Under the pieces are notes generated by a model, which was not told where the DNA came from, ran no database searches, and saw nothing but the letters and a program-made list of their open reading frames with translations. A program made the position numbers and the translations under genes. A DNA stretch of 15,941 nt from an uncultured Collinsella sp. (GTDB taxonomy: Bacteria > Actinomycetota > Coriobacteriia > Coriobacteriales > Coriobacteriaceae), in assembly GCA_958407085.1 (NCBI GenBank), contig CATYHY010000019.1, positions 1 to 15,941 on the forward strand. Direction: 5' to 3'. Shown here in pieces: positions 6,113 through 12,814 of the stretch (position 1 is the first letter of the stretch; every line of letters begins with the position of its first letter).

Positions 6113-6808
6113 CTAGTCGCGACGGCCAAGGATGTTCAGGATGCGCAAGAACACGTTGATAATGTCCACGAACAGATTGGACGCCATGAGCACGGCGTTG
6201 GGCAGCGTAGGCGGCACCGTCGTGGCAACATAGGTGTCGTAGCCAATAAAGCCGGCGAACACCACGATCACGATCAGGTCGGTGATGGACTGCGAAACGC
6301 CCATGAACATCAGCACGATCTCGACCAGAATCGTGGCAAGCAGGATGCCAAAACCAATGCCATACACACGCTGGAAGAACTTGGGGAAGGTCACGCCCAG
6401 CGCACCGAAGACAAAGGTGATGGCAGCGGTGGCGATAAAGGCGGTGTTGATGGTGGGCAGGTCGTAGTTGGCAAGGCCAAACGACGCAGTCAGGCCAAAG
6501 GTACTCGCAAAGATTACGTAGCCCACAAGGGACAGGCCCACGGACTGCTTGCTGGCGGCGGCCGACATCATGATCATGCCGACGATGGTCAAAATAAACG
6601 AGCCAAAAACCAGCGGTAGGGCGGCCCCGCTCATCATCATGCGCGCAAACGACATGGTGCTCGTAAAGTAAGCACCGGCGCCCATGGCACAAAAGCCCAA
6701 GAAGATGAGGGCAGACATGGCAAGATTGTACGCACGCGGCGACATCTCCTTGGCGCAACTTGCGCCGGCCTCGATGGGGCCGTTCTGATAGCCCTGGATA
6801 TCGTTCAT
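6113..6808 (-). CDS. Bax inhibitor-1/YccA (TMBIM) family membrane protein
   Basis: 231 residues from ATG 6808, preferred over the ATG at 6823 because AAAGGACGA sits just upstream of 6808. A hydrophilic N-terminus of about 25 residues is followed by about seven hydrophobic segments: roughly 28-50, 60-82, 88-110, 118-140, 146-170, 176-198 and 205-225. Family hallmarks are FAGFIGYDTY with D191 and NLFVDIINVFLRIL with D215. These correspond to the aspartate pair that forms the pH-sensing latch in the structurally studied bacterial homologue YetJ, a calcium-leak channel. Bacterial function is otherwise poorly defined (a relative, YccA, modulates FtsH). It is followed by a strong terminator, so it is probably monocistronic. 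Confidence 0.93.
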   Translation of the reverse strand: MNDIQGYQNGPIEAGASCAKEMSPRAYNLAMSALIFLGFCAMGAGAYFTSTMSFARMMMSGAALPLVFGSFILTIVGMIMMSAAASKQSVGLSLVGYVIFASTFGLTASFGLANYDLPTINTAFIATAAITFVFGALGVTFPKFFQRVYGIGFGILLATILVEIVLMFMGVSQSITDLIVIVVFAGFIGYDTYVATTVPPTLPNAVLMASNLFVDIINVFLRILNILGRRD

Positions 6809-6826
6809 ACTTCGTCCTTTCACAAA

Positions 6827-6845
6827 GCGCCGTGAAAGACGGCGC
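6827..6845 (-). other. Hairpin in the upstream region of the BI-1 family gene
   Basis: A perfect 7-bp stem, GCGCCGT (6827-6833) with ACGGCGC (6839-6845), has a 5-nt loop. On the - strand TTTGTG follows. A second dyad, ATGACA (6851-6856) and TGTCAT (6864-6869), lies next to it and overlaps a TACAAT -10 candidate at 6873-6868. The hairpin could terminate the upstream small gene (stop at 6892) or form in the leader of the BI-1 transcript. Confidence 0.35.
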
Positions 6846-6891
6846 AGTAGATGACAAGATTCCTGTCATTGTACCCGAATGCCGTACGTCC

Positions 6892-7230
6892 TTACCCACG
6901 GCGCTCGCCCTCGAGCGTACGATCAAAGGCCCAGACCCACCAACGCATCACGTGCGCCTGCGAGCCGTCCGCCCGCTCGCGCGTCTGGTCCTCCAGATAC
7001 AACTCGGTCGCATGCCCGCCAAAACGCACCTTATAGGTTGCCGTACGAATGCCGTGAACCGTCAGGCCAAACCCAGTGGTCGAGACAATCTCGTCAATCG
7101 TAAAGCAACGTCCGTCGACCCAGCAGACGGCGACTGGCACGACTTGTCCGCCCGCGAGGATGCGAGCCACGACGTCCACATACTGCTTGTGTACGCGCCG
7201 AGTTTTGCCGTCTGTCTGTCGATATTCCAT
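6892..7230 (-). CDS. Small protein of unknown function
   Basis: 112 residues from ATG 7230 (MEYRQTDGKTRRVHKQY). It has alternating hydrophobic strands (YVDVVARILAGGQVVPVAVCW, split at V18-W37), then FTIDEIVS, ATYKVRFGG, TELYLED and MRWWVWAFD. It looks like a small all-beta cytoplasmic protein with a W/D-rich end. The layout V-V-x-R-G-x-V-P-x-x-x-W-x-D-G-R-x-F-x-I-D-x-I resembles small conserved Actinobacteria/Firmicutes proteins of unknown function, a weak recollection only. The AGGAGG at 7237-7232 is unusually close to ATG 7230 (1 nt gap). An alternative start at 7251 would place that sequence inside the gene. No function assigned. Confidence 0.6.
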   Translation of the reverse strand: MEYRQTDGKTRRVHKQYVDVVARILAGGQVVPVAVCWVDGRCFTIDEIVSTTGFGLTVHGIRTATYKVRFGGHATELYLEDQTRERADGSQAHVMRWWVWAFDRTLEGERRG

Positions 7231-7418
7231 GCCTCCTATTATCGAACGCATGTTTGCATGTTGTAAAGCGAACAGACTGTGGTTTTGGAGTGTCGTAGTA
7301 ATCGCACGTGTCCGCATGGCGTGTTAGCAAAAAGAACACCCGCGGTCAACAGGGCTAATATTCAATTTTAGTGCCAAAAAGTTCACTTCTCCCATCAGAA
7401 CTCGGTAAAGAAACCCGC

Positions 7419-7450
7419 AGGAGGTGATACGATTTATCATGTTTTTGTAA
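7419..7450 (+). promoter_or_regulatory. Leader with strong Shine-Dalgarno and a three-codon ORF upstream of pit
   Basis: AGGAGGTGAT (7419-7428) matches the complete anti-Shine-Dalgarno. Ten bases later comes ATG TTT TTG TAA (7439-7450), a Met-Phe-Leu mini-ORF that ends 30 bp before the pit start. The dyad TGATA-CGATT-TATCA (7425-7439) overlaps the Shine-Dalgarno end and reaches the A of the ATG. GCAGG (7417-7421) and CCTGC (7455-7459) could close an outer stem. Pit itself has only the weak GAGAAAG (7468-7474). The rest of 7231-7480 holds no gene and no clear promoter pair. Confidence 0.4.
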
Positions 7451-7480
7451 CGTGCCTGCAAACTTCGAGAAAGCCCATAT

Positions 7481-8530
7481 ATGGACGTAACGTTCTCAAC
7501 CTTCCTCGGCCAAATTGTGTCGAACCCAGTCCTTGCCGTCACCGTGATTCTCGCGCTCGGCGCCATCTTCGTCAACGGATGGACCGACGCGCCCAACGCC
7601 ATCGCGACCTGCGTCACTACGCGTTGCATGCCCGCCCGCGCCGCCATTCTCATGAGCGCCGCATTCAACTTCCTCGGCGTGCTCATCATGACGCACTTTA
7701 ACGCGAGCGTCGCCAACACCATCTCACATATCGTCGACTTTGGCGGAAACAGCACCATGGCGCTCGCCTGCCTGTGCGCGGCGCTGTTCTCCATCGTCGT
7801 CTACGGCGCCACAGCGTCGCGTTTTGGCATCCCCACCTCGCAAAGCCACAGCCTTATCGCCGGCCTGACCGGTGCCGCCATCGCCCTCGGCGGTGCGAGC
7901 AGCGTCAACGTCCACGAGTGGATGAAGGTCATCTACGGTCTGGCGCTCTCCATCGGCCTGGGCTTTGTCATGGGCTGGGTCCTGTGCAAGCTCGTCTCGA
8001 TTCTTTTCGCCGCCGCCAACAGGCGACGTGCCAATGTCTTCTTTAAATACGCTCAGATCGCGAGCGCTGCGGCCATGAGCTTTATGCACGGCGCGCAGGA
8101 TGGACAGAAGTTCATCGGCGTGCTCTTTTTAGGCGTGGCCTTTGCCAGCGGCCAGACGAGCGTCGGCGATGCAGGCATCCCCATCTGGATTATGCTGCTG
8201 TGCTCGGCCACCATGGGTATCGGCACCAGCGTGGGCGGCGAGCGCATCATCAAGTCCGTCGGCCAGAGCATGGTCAAGCTCGAAAAGTATCAGGGCTTCT
8301 CCGCCGACCTGGCGGGCGCCGCAAACCTGCTGCTTGCCACCCTTACCGGCATCCCCGTGTCCTCCACACACATCAAGACCTGCGCCATCATGGGCGTCGG
8401 TGCCGTCAAGCGCCTCTCAGCCATCAACTTCGGCGTCGTCAAAGACATGATGTTCACCTGGTTCTTCACCTTCCCCGCCTGCGGACTCATCAGCTTTGTC
8501 ATGGCCAAGCTGTTCATGATGTTCATCTAG
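7481..8530 (+). CDS. pit: Low-affinity inorganic phosphate transporter, Pit (PHO4) family
   Basis: 349 residues of integral membrane protein with about ten hydrophobic segments, typical for short bacterial Pit. It imports metal-phosphate, driven by the cation gradient, across the cytoplasmic membrane. The two inverted family repeats are visible. Repeat one has GWTDAPNAIAT (33-43) and PTSQSHSLIAG (118-128). Repeat two has FMHGAQDGQKFIGV (201-214), GTSVGGERI (248-256) and GIPVSSTHIKT (290-300). The N-terminus aligns with other Pit proteins, supporting ATG 7481 despite a weak ribosome site. DUF47 follows 67 bp downstream on the same strand, probably in one transcript. Confidence 0.95.
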   Translation: MDVTFSTFLGQIVSNPVLAVTVILALGAIFVNGWTDAPNAIATCVTTRCMPARAAILMSAAFNFLGVLIMTHFNASVANTISHIVDFGGNSTMALACLCAALFSIVVYGATASRFGIPTSQSHSLIAGLTGAAIALGGASSVNVHEWMKVIYGLALSIGLGFVMGWVLCKLVSILFAAANRRRANVFFKYAQIASAAAMSFMHGAQDGQKFIGVLFLGVAFASGQTSVGDAGIPIWIMLLCSATMGIGTSVGGERIIKSVGQSMVKLEKYQGFSADLAGAANLLLATLTGIPVSSTHIKTCAIMGVGAVKRLSAINFGVVKDMMFTWFFTFPACGLISFVMAKLFMMFI

Positions 8531-8597
8531 TCAAACCGAGCGTCCATCCGGACCGCAATACCTCGCCCACCCGACTTCGCCTCGAAAGGACCCACTC

Positions 8598-9221
8598 ATG
8601 GCAAAGAAACCCGATTCGTTCTACTTCGACAACTACGTCGCCTGCGCCGACCTTGCCGTCCAGGCCGCCGAGCTGCTCACCAAGATTTTCGAGAACTTCG
8701 ATCCCGCAAAGATTCACGATATGCTCAACAAGATGCACGCGATCGAGCATGCGGCCGACAAGAAGCACCATGAGCTTGAGGACGCCTTGCTCACCGCCTT
8801 TATCACCCCGCTCGAGCGCGAGGATCTGGATCTGATGAGCTGCTCACTCGACACCGTGCTCGACCGCATCGAGGGCGTCGTGCAGCGCGTCTACTTCACC
8901 AACATCCAGAGCATCCATCCCGACGCCATCGTCATCGCCCACAAGGTGACTGACGCCTGCCGCGCCATGAAAGACCTGATGGTCGAGCTGCCCAACTACC
9001 GCAAGTCCAAGACCCTGCGCGAACTCGTCATCCAGATCAACACCATCGAGTCCGAAGCCGACGAGCTCTATATCAACGCCATGCGCAACCTGCACGTTAA
9101 CGGCAAGGACCCGCTCGAGGTCATCGCCTGGCGTGACGTGTACGCCTTCCTGGAGTACTGCGCTGACTGCTGTGAGAATGTGGCCGATGTCGTGGATTCG
9201 ATTGTCATGAAGAACAGTTAA
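8598..9221 (+). CDS. DUF47/PhoU-like Pit accessory protein
   Basis: 207 residues, all-helical and cytoplasmic. It matches the DUF47 (TIGR00153, YkaA/Pap-type) family of PhoU-like proteins that accompany Pit transporters and are thought to modulate them. Features seen: AVQAAELLTKIF, then IHDMLNKMHAIEHAADKKHHELEDALLTAFITPLEREDL (spanning about 39-77, with the acidic/His metal-type E-x-x-A-D/H-H-E pattern), LDRIEG, and INTIESEADELY in the second half. AAAGGA at 8585-8590 supports the start. It lies downstream of pit; in many bacteria the DUF47 gene is upstream. Confidence 0.92.
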   Translation: MAKKPDSFYFDNYVACADLAVQAAELLTKIFENFDPAKIHDMLNKMHAIEHAADKKHHELEDALLTAFITPLEREDLDLMSCSLDTVLDRIEGVVQRVYFTNIQSIHPDAIVIAHKVTDACRAMKDLMVELPNYRKSKTLRELVIQINTIESEADELYINAMRNLHVNGKDPLEVIAWRDVYAFLEYCADCCENVADVVDSIVMKNS

Positions 9222-9226
9222 TTGGG

Positions 9227-9337
9227 GGTACGTGTCCCGGCGGTCGCGGGCCCGGCCACTAATAACCTTTTTCACTCCGGCTGCAAGCAGAGTCGTTCAA
9301 AAGGTTATTAGTGGCCGGGCCCGCTCCCTTACGTACC
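9227..9337. repeat. Long inverted repeat with perfect 26-bp core arms
   Basis: The left core arm 9246-9271 and the right core arm 9299-9324 are exact reverse complements (26/26). They include CCACTAATAACC and the self-complementary GGGCCC, with a 27-nt interior at 9272-9298. An outer pair, GGTACGT (9227-9233) and ACGTACC (9331-9337), extends the dyad across an asymmetric bulge (12 nt left, 6 nt right). It lies just after the DUF47 stop. The AAAAGG/CCTTTT ends face the loop, so there is no T-run after the stem. It could still terminate the pit transcript, but it looks more like a dispersed palindromic element. Confidence 0.85.
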
Positions 9338-9349
9338 ACCATTGGGAAC

Positions 9350-9474
9350 TTTGGCTGATAGTTATAGCGCAATGGGGGTTTGGCTGAAGGGACCTTTGGT
9401 ATCCGTTCGGACACTTTGGCCCTCGATGAGCGTTTGGCTGATTGCTGCTTTGGGTACTGTTTGGGTTACTTTGG
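9350..9474 (+). repeat. T/G-rich stretch with eight TTTGG repeats
   Basis: TTTGG begins at 9350, 9379, 9395, 9415, 9433, 9449, 9460 and 9470. Three of these are TTTGGCTGA (9350, 9379, 9433) and three are TTTGGGT (9449, 9460, 9470). The complement CCAAA does not occur on the + strand here. The stretch between the inverted repeat and the nitroreductase start (9338-9507) shows no gene; the open frame from 9442 upstream of the real start encodes only a Leu/Trp/Cys-rich string. Confidence 0.6.
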
Positions 9475-9507
9475 GTTTGTTTGATTTTTAATTGTTGGAG
9501 GGCTTGT

Positions 9508-10038
9508 ATGTCTTATTTGGATCTGGCTCGGGGTCGGTATTCTTGTCGTGAATTTCAGGATCGTTCTGTTGAGCAAGCTGTTGTGGATGCCATTGTTGAG
9601 GCTGGGCGTATTGCTCCTTCTGCTTGTAATAACCATCCAACCCGTGTGATGGTGTTGGATACGCCTGAGCTTCTGGAGAAGGCTGCTGCTTGTCAGCCTC
9701 GGTTTGCTCGTGATGGGTCTATCTTTGGCGCTCCGCTTATCTTCCTTATTTGCAGCGTTACCGATGATGCCTGGGTGCGCCCGTATGATCAGATGAACTC
9801 GAGTGCCATCGATACTTCGATCGTCTGCGATCAGATGATGATGGAGGCCACCGAGCAGGGCCTGGGAACGTGCTGGGTATGCCATTTTAAGCCTGAGGTG
9901 GCGCAGGAGCAGTTCAATCTGCCCAAGGGCGTCTATCCCTATCACATGCTCGTCTGTGGATATCCTGCCGACCACATCGCCGATCCCGAGCATCGCGAGG
10001 CCCGTACCATTCCCCTCTCCGACTTCCTCCTCAAGTAG
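9508..10038 (+). CDS. Nitroreductase-family FMN oxidoreductase
   Basis: 176 residues from ATG 9508, supported by GGAGGG 6 bp upstream. The in-frame ATG at 9442 would add an implausible Leu/Trp/Cys-rich stretch. Family features are RYSCREFQDRSVEQAVVD at the N-terminus (FMN phosphate Arg/Ser), IVEAGRIAPSACNNHPTRVMV, and DTSIVCDQMMMEATEQGLGTCWV near residues 103-125. These proteins reduce nitro, quinone or related substrates with NAD(P)H, and substrates cannot be read from sequence. The C-terminal part (FNLPKGVYPYHMLVCGYPAD) is typical. Codon third positions change along the gene. By hand count codons 1-70 have 42 T, 22 G, 3 C and 3 A, while codons 107-176 have 30 C and 14 T. The neighbours use C-ending codons throughout. 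Confidence 0.9.
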   Translation: MSYLDLARGRYSCREFQDRSVEQAVVDAIVEAGRIAPSACNNHPTRVMVLDTPELLEKAAACQPRFARDGSIFGAPLIFLICSVTDDAWVRPYDQMNSSAIDTSIVCDQMMMEATEQGLGTCWVCHFKPEVAQEQFNLPKGVYPYHMLVCGYPADHIADPEHREARTIPLSDFLLK

Positions 10039-10085
10039 GTTTTGGGACATGCCTTAAAACCTACCCTTGACCGCTCACCCGTTCG

Positions 10086-10123
10086 CCGAGTTCTGCGCCA
10101 TTATGTGCAGGGCTCGGTTTTTT
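10086..10123 (+). terminator. Intrinsic terminator after the nitroreductase gene
   Basis: CCGAGTTCTGC (10086-10096) pairs with GCAGGGCTCGG (10107-10117), 11 bp with two G-T wobbles, with a 10-nt loop, followed by six T (10118-10123). Confidence 0.92.
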
Positions 10124-10148
10124 ATGTTACGCACTCCGGCACAGTCAT

Positions 10149-10178
10149 AAAAAAGGACCCGCAAGCTGCGGGTCCTTT
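10149..10178 (-). terminator. Intrinsic terminator after divIVA
   Basis: AAAGGACCCGCA (10152-10163) and TGCGGGTCCTTT (10167-10178) form a perfect 12-bp stem with a 3-nt loop. On the - strand it ends in six T (complement of 10149-10154). On the + strand it is followed by CT, so some bidirectional activity is possible. It lies 26 bp after the divIVA stop. Confidence 0.92.
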
Positions 10179-10204
10179 CTAGGCACTAAATTGTAGGCCG
10201 AATG

Positions 10205-10879
10205 TTAGTCCAGGTCGTCGGCAGCAAAGTTGTCGATCGGGGCGAAGGGATCGGCCACGGGGACAACCGGGTCAGCGACGGGCAGCGGCTCGGCGGGAAC
10301 AGTCACTGCAGGAGAAGCGGCAGAACCGACCGGCGTGGAGGCCATCAGATCGGCCGGGAAGGAATTCTGGGCATCGTCCATGAAGTGCTGGATGAGCTTG
10401 AGATACTCTGCCTTGAACTCCTCACGGGAAGCCTTGAGACGATCGATCTCCTCGAGCTCGGCCTGCTTCTCGGTCAGAGCCTGGCGGATAACCTCGCGGG
10501 CCTTGGCGTCAGCCTCGTTGCGGATACGCTCAGCGTTCTCGTTGGCATCGTTGACGATGGTCTCAGCGGTCTGCTGGGCAGCGATCAGGGCAGCGGAAAT
10601 CTGGCGCTCCTGAGCGGAGAAGTCAGGGGCGGGAGCAGCCACGGGGGCGGCAGGAACGGCCTGGGCGGTGGCATCCTGAGCTTGGGCAAGCTGAGCCTGC
10701 GCATCGGCAAGCTGCTGCTCGGTAGCAGTCAGGCGACCCTTAAGGTCGACGATCTTAGCGAGCATAGCGTCAACCTCGGAGGACAGCGTCTCCAAGAAGA
10801 CGTCGACCTCAGCAGGATCGTAGCCACGCTTGGCCTCAGAGAAAGTCTGAGCCTGGATGTCTGCAGGGGTAATAGCCAT
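10205..10879 (-). CDS. divIVA: DivIVA-domain cell-division/polarity protein
   Basis: 224 residues. The DivIVA N-terminal lipid-binding domain is clear: MAITPADIQAQTFSEAKRG then YDPAEVDVFLETLSSEVDAML (residues 1-40). A coiled coil follows at about 41-70, then an Ala/Pro hinge (71-88) and a second long coiled coil at about 90-168 rich in Ala, Glu and Arg. The C-terminal tail is Pro/Val/Asp-rich and ends ADDLD. DivIVA binds curved membrane at division sites and poles and recruits partners; in actinobacteria it directs polar growth. AAGGAGA supports the start. It is the last gene of the yggS-sepF-yggT-divIVA cluster; the S4-domain gene ylmH, often found before divIVA in Firmicutes, is absent here. 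Confidence 0.95.
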   Translation of the reverse strand: MAITPADIQAQTFSEAKRGYDPAEVDVFLETLSSEVDAMLAKIVDLKGRLTATEQQLADAQAQLAQAQDATAQAVPAAPVAAPAPDFSAQERQISAALIAAQQTAETIVNDANENAERIRNEADAKAREVIRQALTEKQAELEEIDRLKASREEFKAEYLKLIQHFMDDAQNSFPADLMASTPVGSAASPAVTVPAEPLPVADPVVPVADPFAPIDNFAADDLD

Positions 10880-10940
10880 AACAAGTCTCCTTTTTCATCG
10901 CCTCGGCGCTACACGCCCGACGTAAGTTACTAAGTCAGTT

Positions 10941-11222
10941 CTACACGAGTATACCTATAAGAAGCTGCAGAACCAGCCTCTGCACCAACTGCAACGCAAT
11001 AATCGCAACGACCGGCGAAAAATCGATACCGCCCATCGGCGGGATGAAACGACGGAACAGGTTGAGCCACGGACCGCACACGCTATCAAGCACCGCGGCA
11101 ATATCCTGAAGCAAACCACCCTGCTTCATGGGAATCCACGTCATAAAGCAGTAGACGACAATGAGCGTGGAATAGAAGTTGAACAGCGTGTTGACCAGCT
11201 GGACGATAGTGTAGATGTTGAT
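10941..11222 (-). CDS. yggT: YggT family membrane protein, apparent AUC start
   Basis: 93 residues if translation begins at ATC 11222. The protein reads (M)NIYTIVQLVNTLFNFYSTL and on to VVYCFMTWIPMKQGG, giving the first membrane segment. The second half has the conserved PWLNLFRRFIPPMGGIDFSP and a second membrane segment (VVAIIALQLVQRLVLQLLI). The first canonical start is ATG 11144, which would delete 26 residues including most of helix 1. AGGAG (11233-11229) lies 6 nt before ATC 11222. The only other candidates are ATT 11228, immediately after the ribosome site, and ATC 11216. The frame is closed upstream by the sepF TAA at 11246-11244, in the same frame. YggT (YlmG) proteins are two-helix membrane proteins linked to division and nucleoid organisation. 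Confidence 0.82.
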   Translation of the reverse strand: MNIYTIVQLVNTLFNFYSTLIVVYCFMTWIPMKQGGLLQDIAAVLDSVCGPWLNLFRRFIPPMGGIDFSPVVAIIALQLVQRLVLQLLIGILV

Positions 11223-11243
11223 GGGAATCTCCTCGTCTTGTCT

Positions 11244-11966
11244 TTACTTAAGGTAGCCGTCGGCACGAAGCTTCTTGAGATCGGAATCTTTGACCTCGCA
11301 ACCGGCGGGCAGCACCATGAACACGCGGTCGCCCACCTCCTTGACCGTGGCACCCAGACCGCAGGCAAAGCCGTAAGAGAAGTCCAAGACGCGCTTGGCA
11401 ACTTCGGTGCGTACGCCCACAAAAATCAGTGCGACAGGCTGCTTGGTGCGAACGCGGCGCACCACGGTCTCCACGTCGTCATAGCTCTCGGGGCGCAGGA
11501 CATAGGCCGGCAGCTGCGGCGTGGCGTTGATGATATTGCTCGCATAGGCCGAGGCATCGCTCGGTGCAGGCGCGGGTGCAGCGGCGGCACGGGCGCGGGT
11601 ATTCTCGGCATAGCTCGACGGCGTGTCATAGGCACCAGGACGATAACCGCTCGCAACACTGTCCTGCGAGCGCGAAGGCGGGTTATACGTCGTGGCATGG
11701 CGGGAGTCATCGCCGACCAGCTGACCGGAGCGCGTATACACGGCAACCGACTCAGCTTCACCGCGGCGCGTCTGGCCAAGCAGGCCGTTGCTCGGCTCGT
11801 CTTGGGTGTAGAAGCCCTCGCCCGAAGCACCACTGTAGCCGTTGTTCTGATAGCCATCGTCGTAGCCGTCATCGTAGCCGTAGTCGTCGTCCTGGCCATA
11901 ACCCTGGTCGTAACCCTGCTGGCCGCCCAGGTGCATCTTATTTTTAATCTCGTCAAGGAAGCCCAT
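11244..11966 (-). CDS. sepF: Cell division protein SepF
   Basis: 240 residues from ATG 11966, supported by GAGAGGA 7 bp upstream; an upstream ATG at 12017 lacks a site. The N-terminus MGFLDEIKNKMHL is the typical amphipathic membrane-targeting helix. Residues about 15-150 are a long disordered linker: Tyr/Asp/Gly repeats (about 18-45), then a Ser/Arg part and an Ala/Pro run. The SepF core is 153-225: LPAYVLRPESYDDVETVV, VALIFVGVRTEVAKRVLDFSYG and DRVFMVLPAGCEV. SepF anchors FtsZ filaments to the membrane and is the main FtsZ tether in actinobacteria. It is longer than the B. subtilis protein (about 150 aa) because of the linker. The stop lies 21 bp before the yggT start. Confidence 0.94.
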   Translation of the reverse strand: MGFLDEIKNKMHLGGQQGYDQGYGQDDDYGYDDGYDDGYQNNGYSGASGEGFYTQDEPSNGLLGQTRRGEAESVAVYTRSGQLVGDDSRHATTYNPPSRSQDSVASGYRPGAYDTPSSYAENTRARAAAAPAPAPSDASAYASNIINATPQLPAYVLRPESYDDVETVVRRVRTKQPVALIFVGVRTEVAKRVLDFSYGFACGLGATVKEVGDRVFMVLPAGCEVKDSDLKKLRADGYLK

Positions 11967-12026
11967 GGTTGTGTCCTCTCGCGGTTTAGTGCAGGCGCCC
12001 CGATAATCAGTGCGCACTTCAGAGCC

Positions 12027-12764
12027 TTATTTTACTGCAAACTCCGGGCTAAATACTACCCTGCCCAGGCGAACGAGCGTAGAGCCCTCCTCAAGGGCAG
12101 ACTCAAAGTCCTCGCTCATACCGCAGGAAAGCTCAGGCAGGTTCAAATCGGGATGCGCCGCCTCCAGCTCATCCCTCAGCTCACGAAGCCCCGCAAAGGT
12201 GCGGCGTGCCACATCCTTATTCCCCCGGGGCGCCATAGTCATAAGCCCCTGTACGCAAATTCCCTCAAGTTCTGCAAGCTCACCCGCGGCGGCGCGAATC
12301 TCATCGGGTGAAAAGCCTCCCTTCGACTCCTCACCACTCACATTGACCTCAATGAGCACACGCTGGGGGCCGACGAGCTCGCCTGCCTCAATCTTGCGAA
12401 CAGCACGGCTCGAGATCGCCTGCGCCAGATGCAGCGAACCCACCGAGTGAATCAGCTCGGCTGAGCCCAGCACCGCATTGATCTTATTGGTCTGCAGGTT
12501 GCCGATCATATCGAAGCGCACCTCGGGCAGCTCCGGATGCTCCGCCAGACCCGTGAGCTTGCGAACCAGCTCCTGCGGGCGATTCTCGGCAAAATGGCGA
12601 TATCCCGCCTGGATGGCGGCAACGGTCTCATCGACACCAACGGTCTTGGACACGGCAATGAGGCGCGCGGCGTCGTGGGGACGGCCTGCGCGATCGAGCG
12701 CCGCATAAAAACGTTCCAGAATCTGCTCGCGGCGAGCGCGCATCAAGTCCAAATAGTTATCCAT
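12027..12764 (-). CDS. yggS: YggS/PLPBP family pyridoxal-phosphate-binding protein
   Basis: 245 residues from ATG 12764, supported by GGAGGCG 8 bp upstream; the longer frame to 12848 is not needed. It has the alanine-racemase-like TIM-barrel fold with PLP lysine K40 in LIAVSK (35-40). Other motifs are HFAENRPQE (57-65), MIGNLQTNK (86-94), IHSVGS, VLIEVNVSGEESKGGF, GLMTMAP and, for the phosphate site, SCGMSEDFESAL (213-224) with GSTLVRLG (227-234). These proteins maintain vitamin B6 homeostasis and have no strong catalytic activity of their own. Like ylmE of Bacillus, it heads the division cluster; sepF begins 60 bp downstream. Confidence 0.95.
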   Translation of the reverse strand: MDNYLDLMRARREQILERFYAALDRAGRPHDAARLIAVSKTVGVDETVAAIQAGYRHFAENRPQELVRKLTGLAEHPELPEVRFDMIGNLQTNKINAVLGSAELIHSVGSLHLAQAISSRAVRKIEAGELVGPQRVLIEVNVSGEESKGGFSPDEIRAAAGELAELEGICVQGLMTMAPRGNKDVARRTFAGLRELRDELEAAHPDLNLPELSCGMSEDFESALEEGSTLVRLGRVVFSPEFAVK

Positions 12765-12814
12765 TGCCAATCGCCTCCGCTGACAGCCAAACAAGTAGTC
12801 CCATGCTATCGCAA

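Noticed and set aside
9350..9474. Iteron-type replication origin
   Set aside because: There are no DnaA boxes, AT-rich unwinding region or replication gene next to the TTTGG motifs.
9442..9507. N-terminal extension of the nitroreductase from ATG 9442
   Set aside because: It would add a Leu/Trp/Cys-rich string with no family match. A good GGAGGG precedes ATG 9508 and the protein then begins like its family.
9340..9740. Diversity-generating retroelement target
   Set aside because: Such systems change adenines in a variable repeat and need a template repeat and reverse transcriptase, none of which is present. The bias here is T for C at silent positions.
10202..12311. Long + strand frames of 243 and 357 codons
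   Set aside because: They are antisense to divIVA, sepF and yggS, have compositions mirroring those genes, and lack credible ribosome sites or family motifs.
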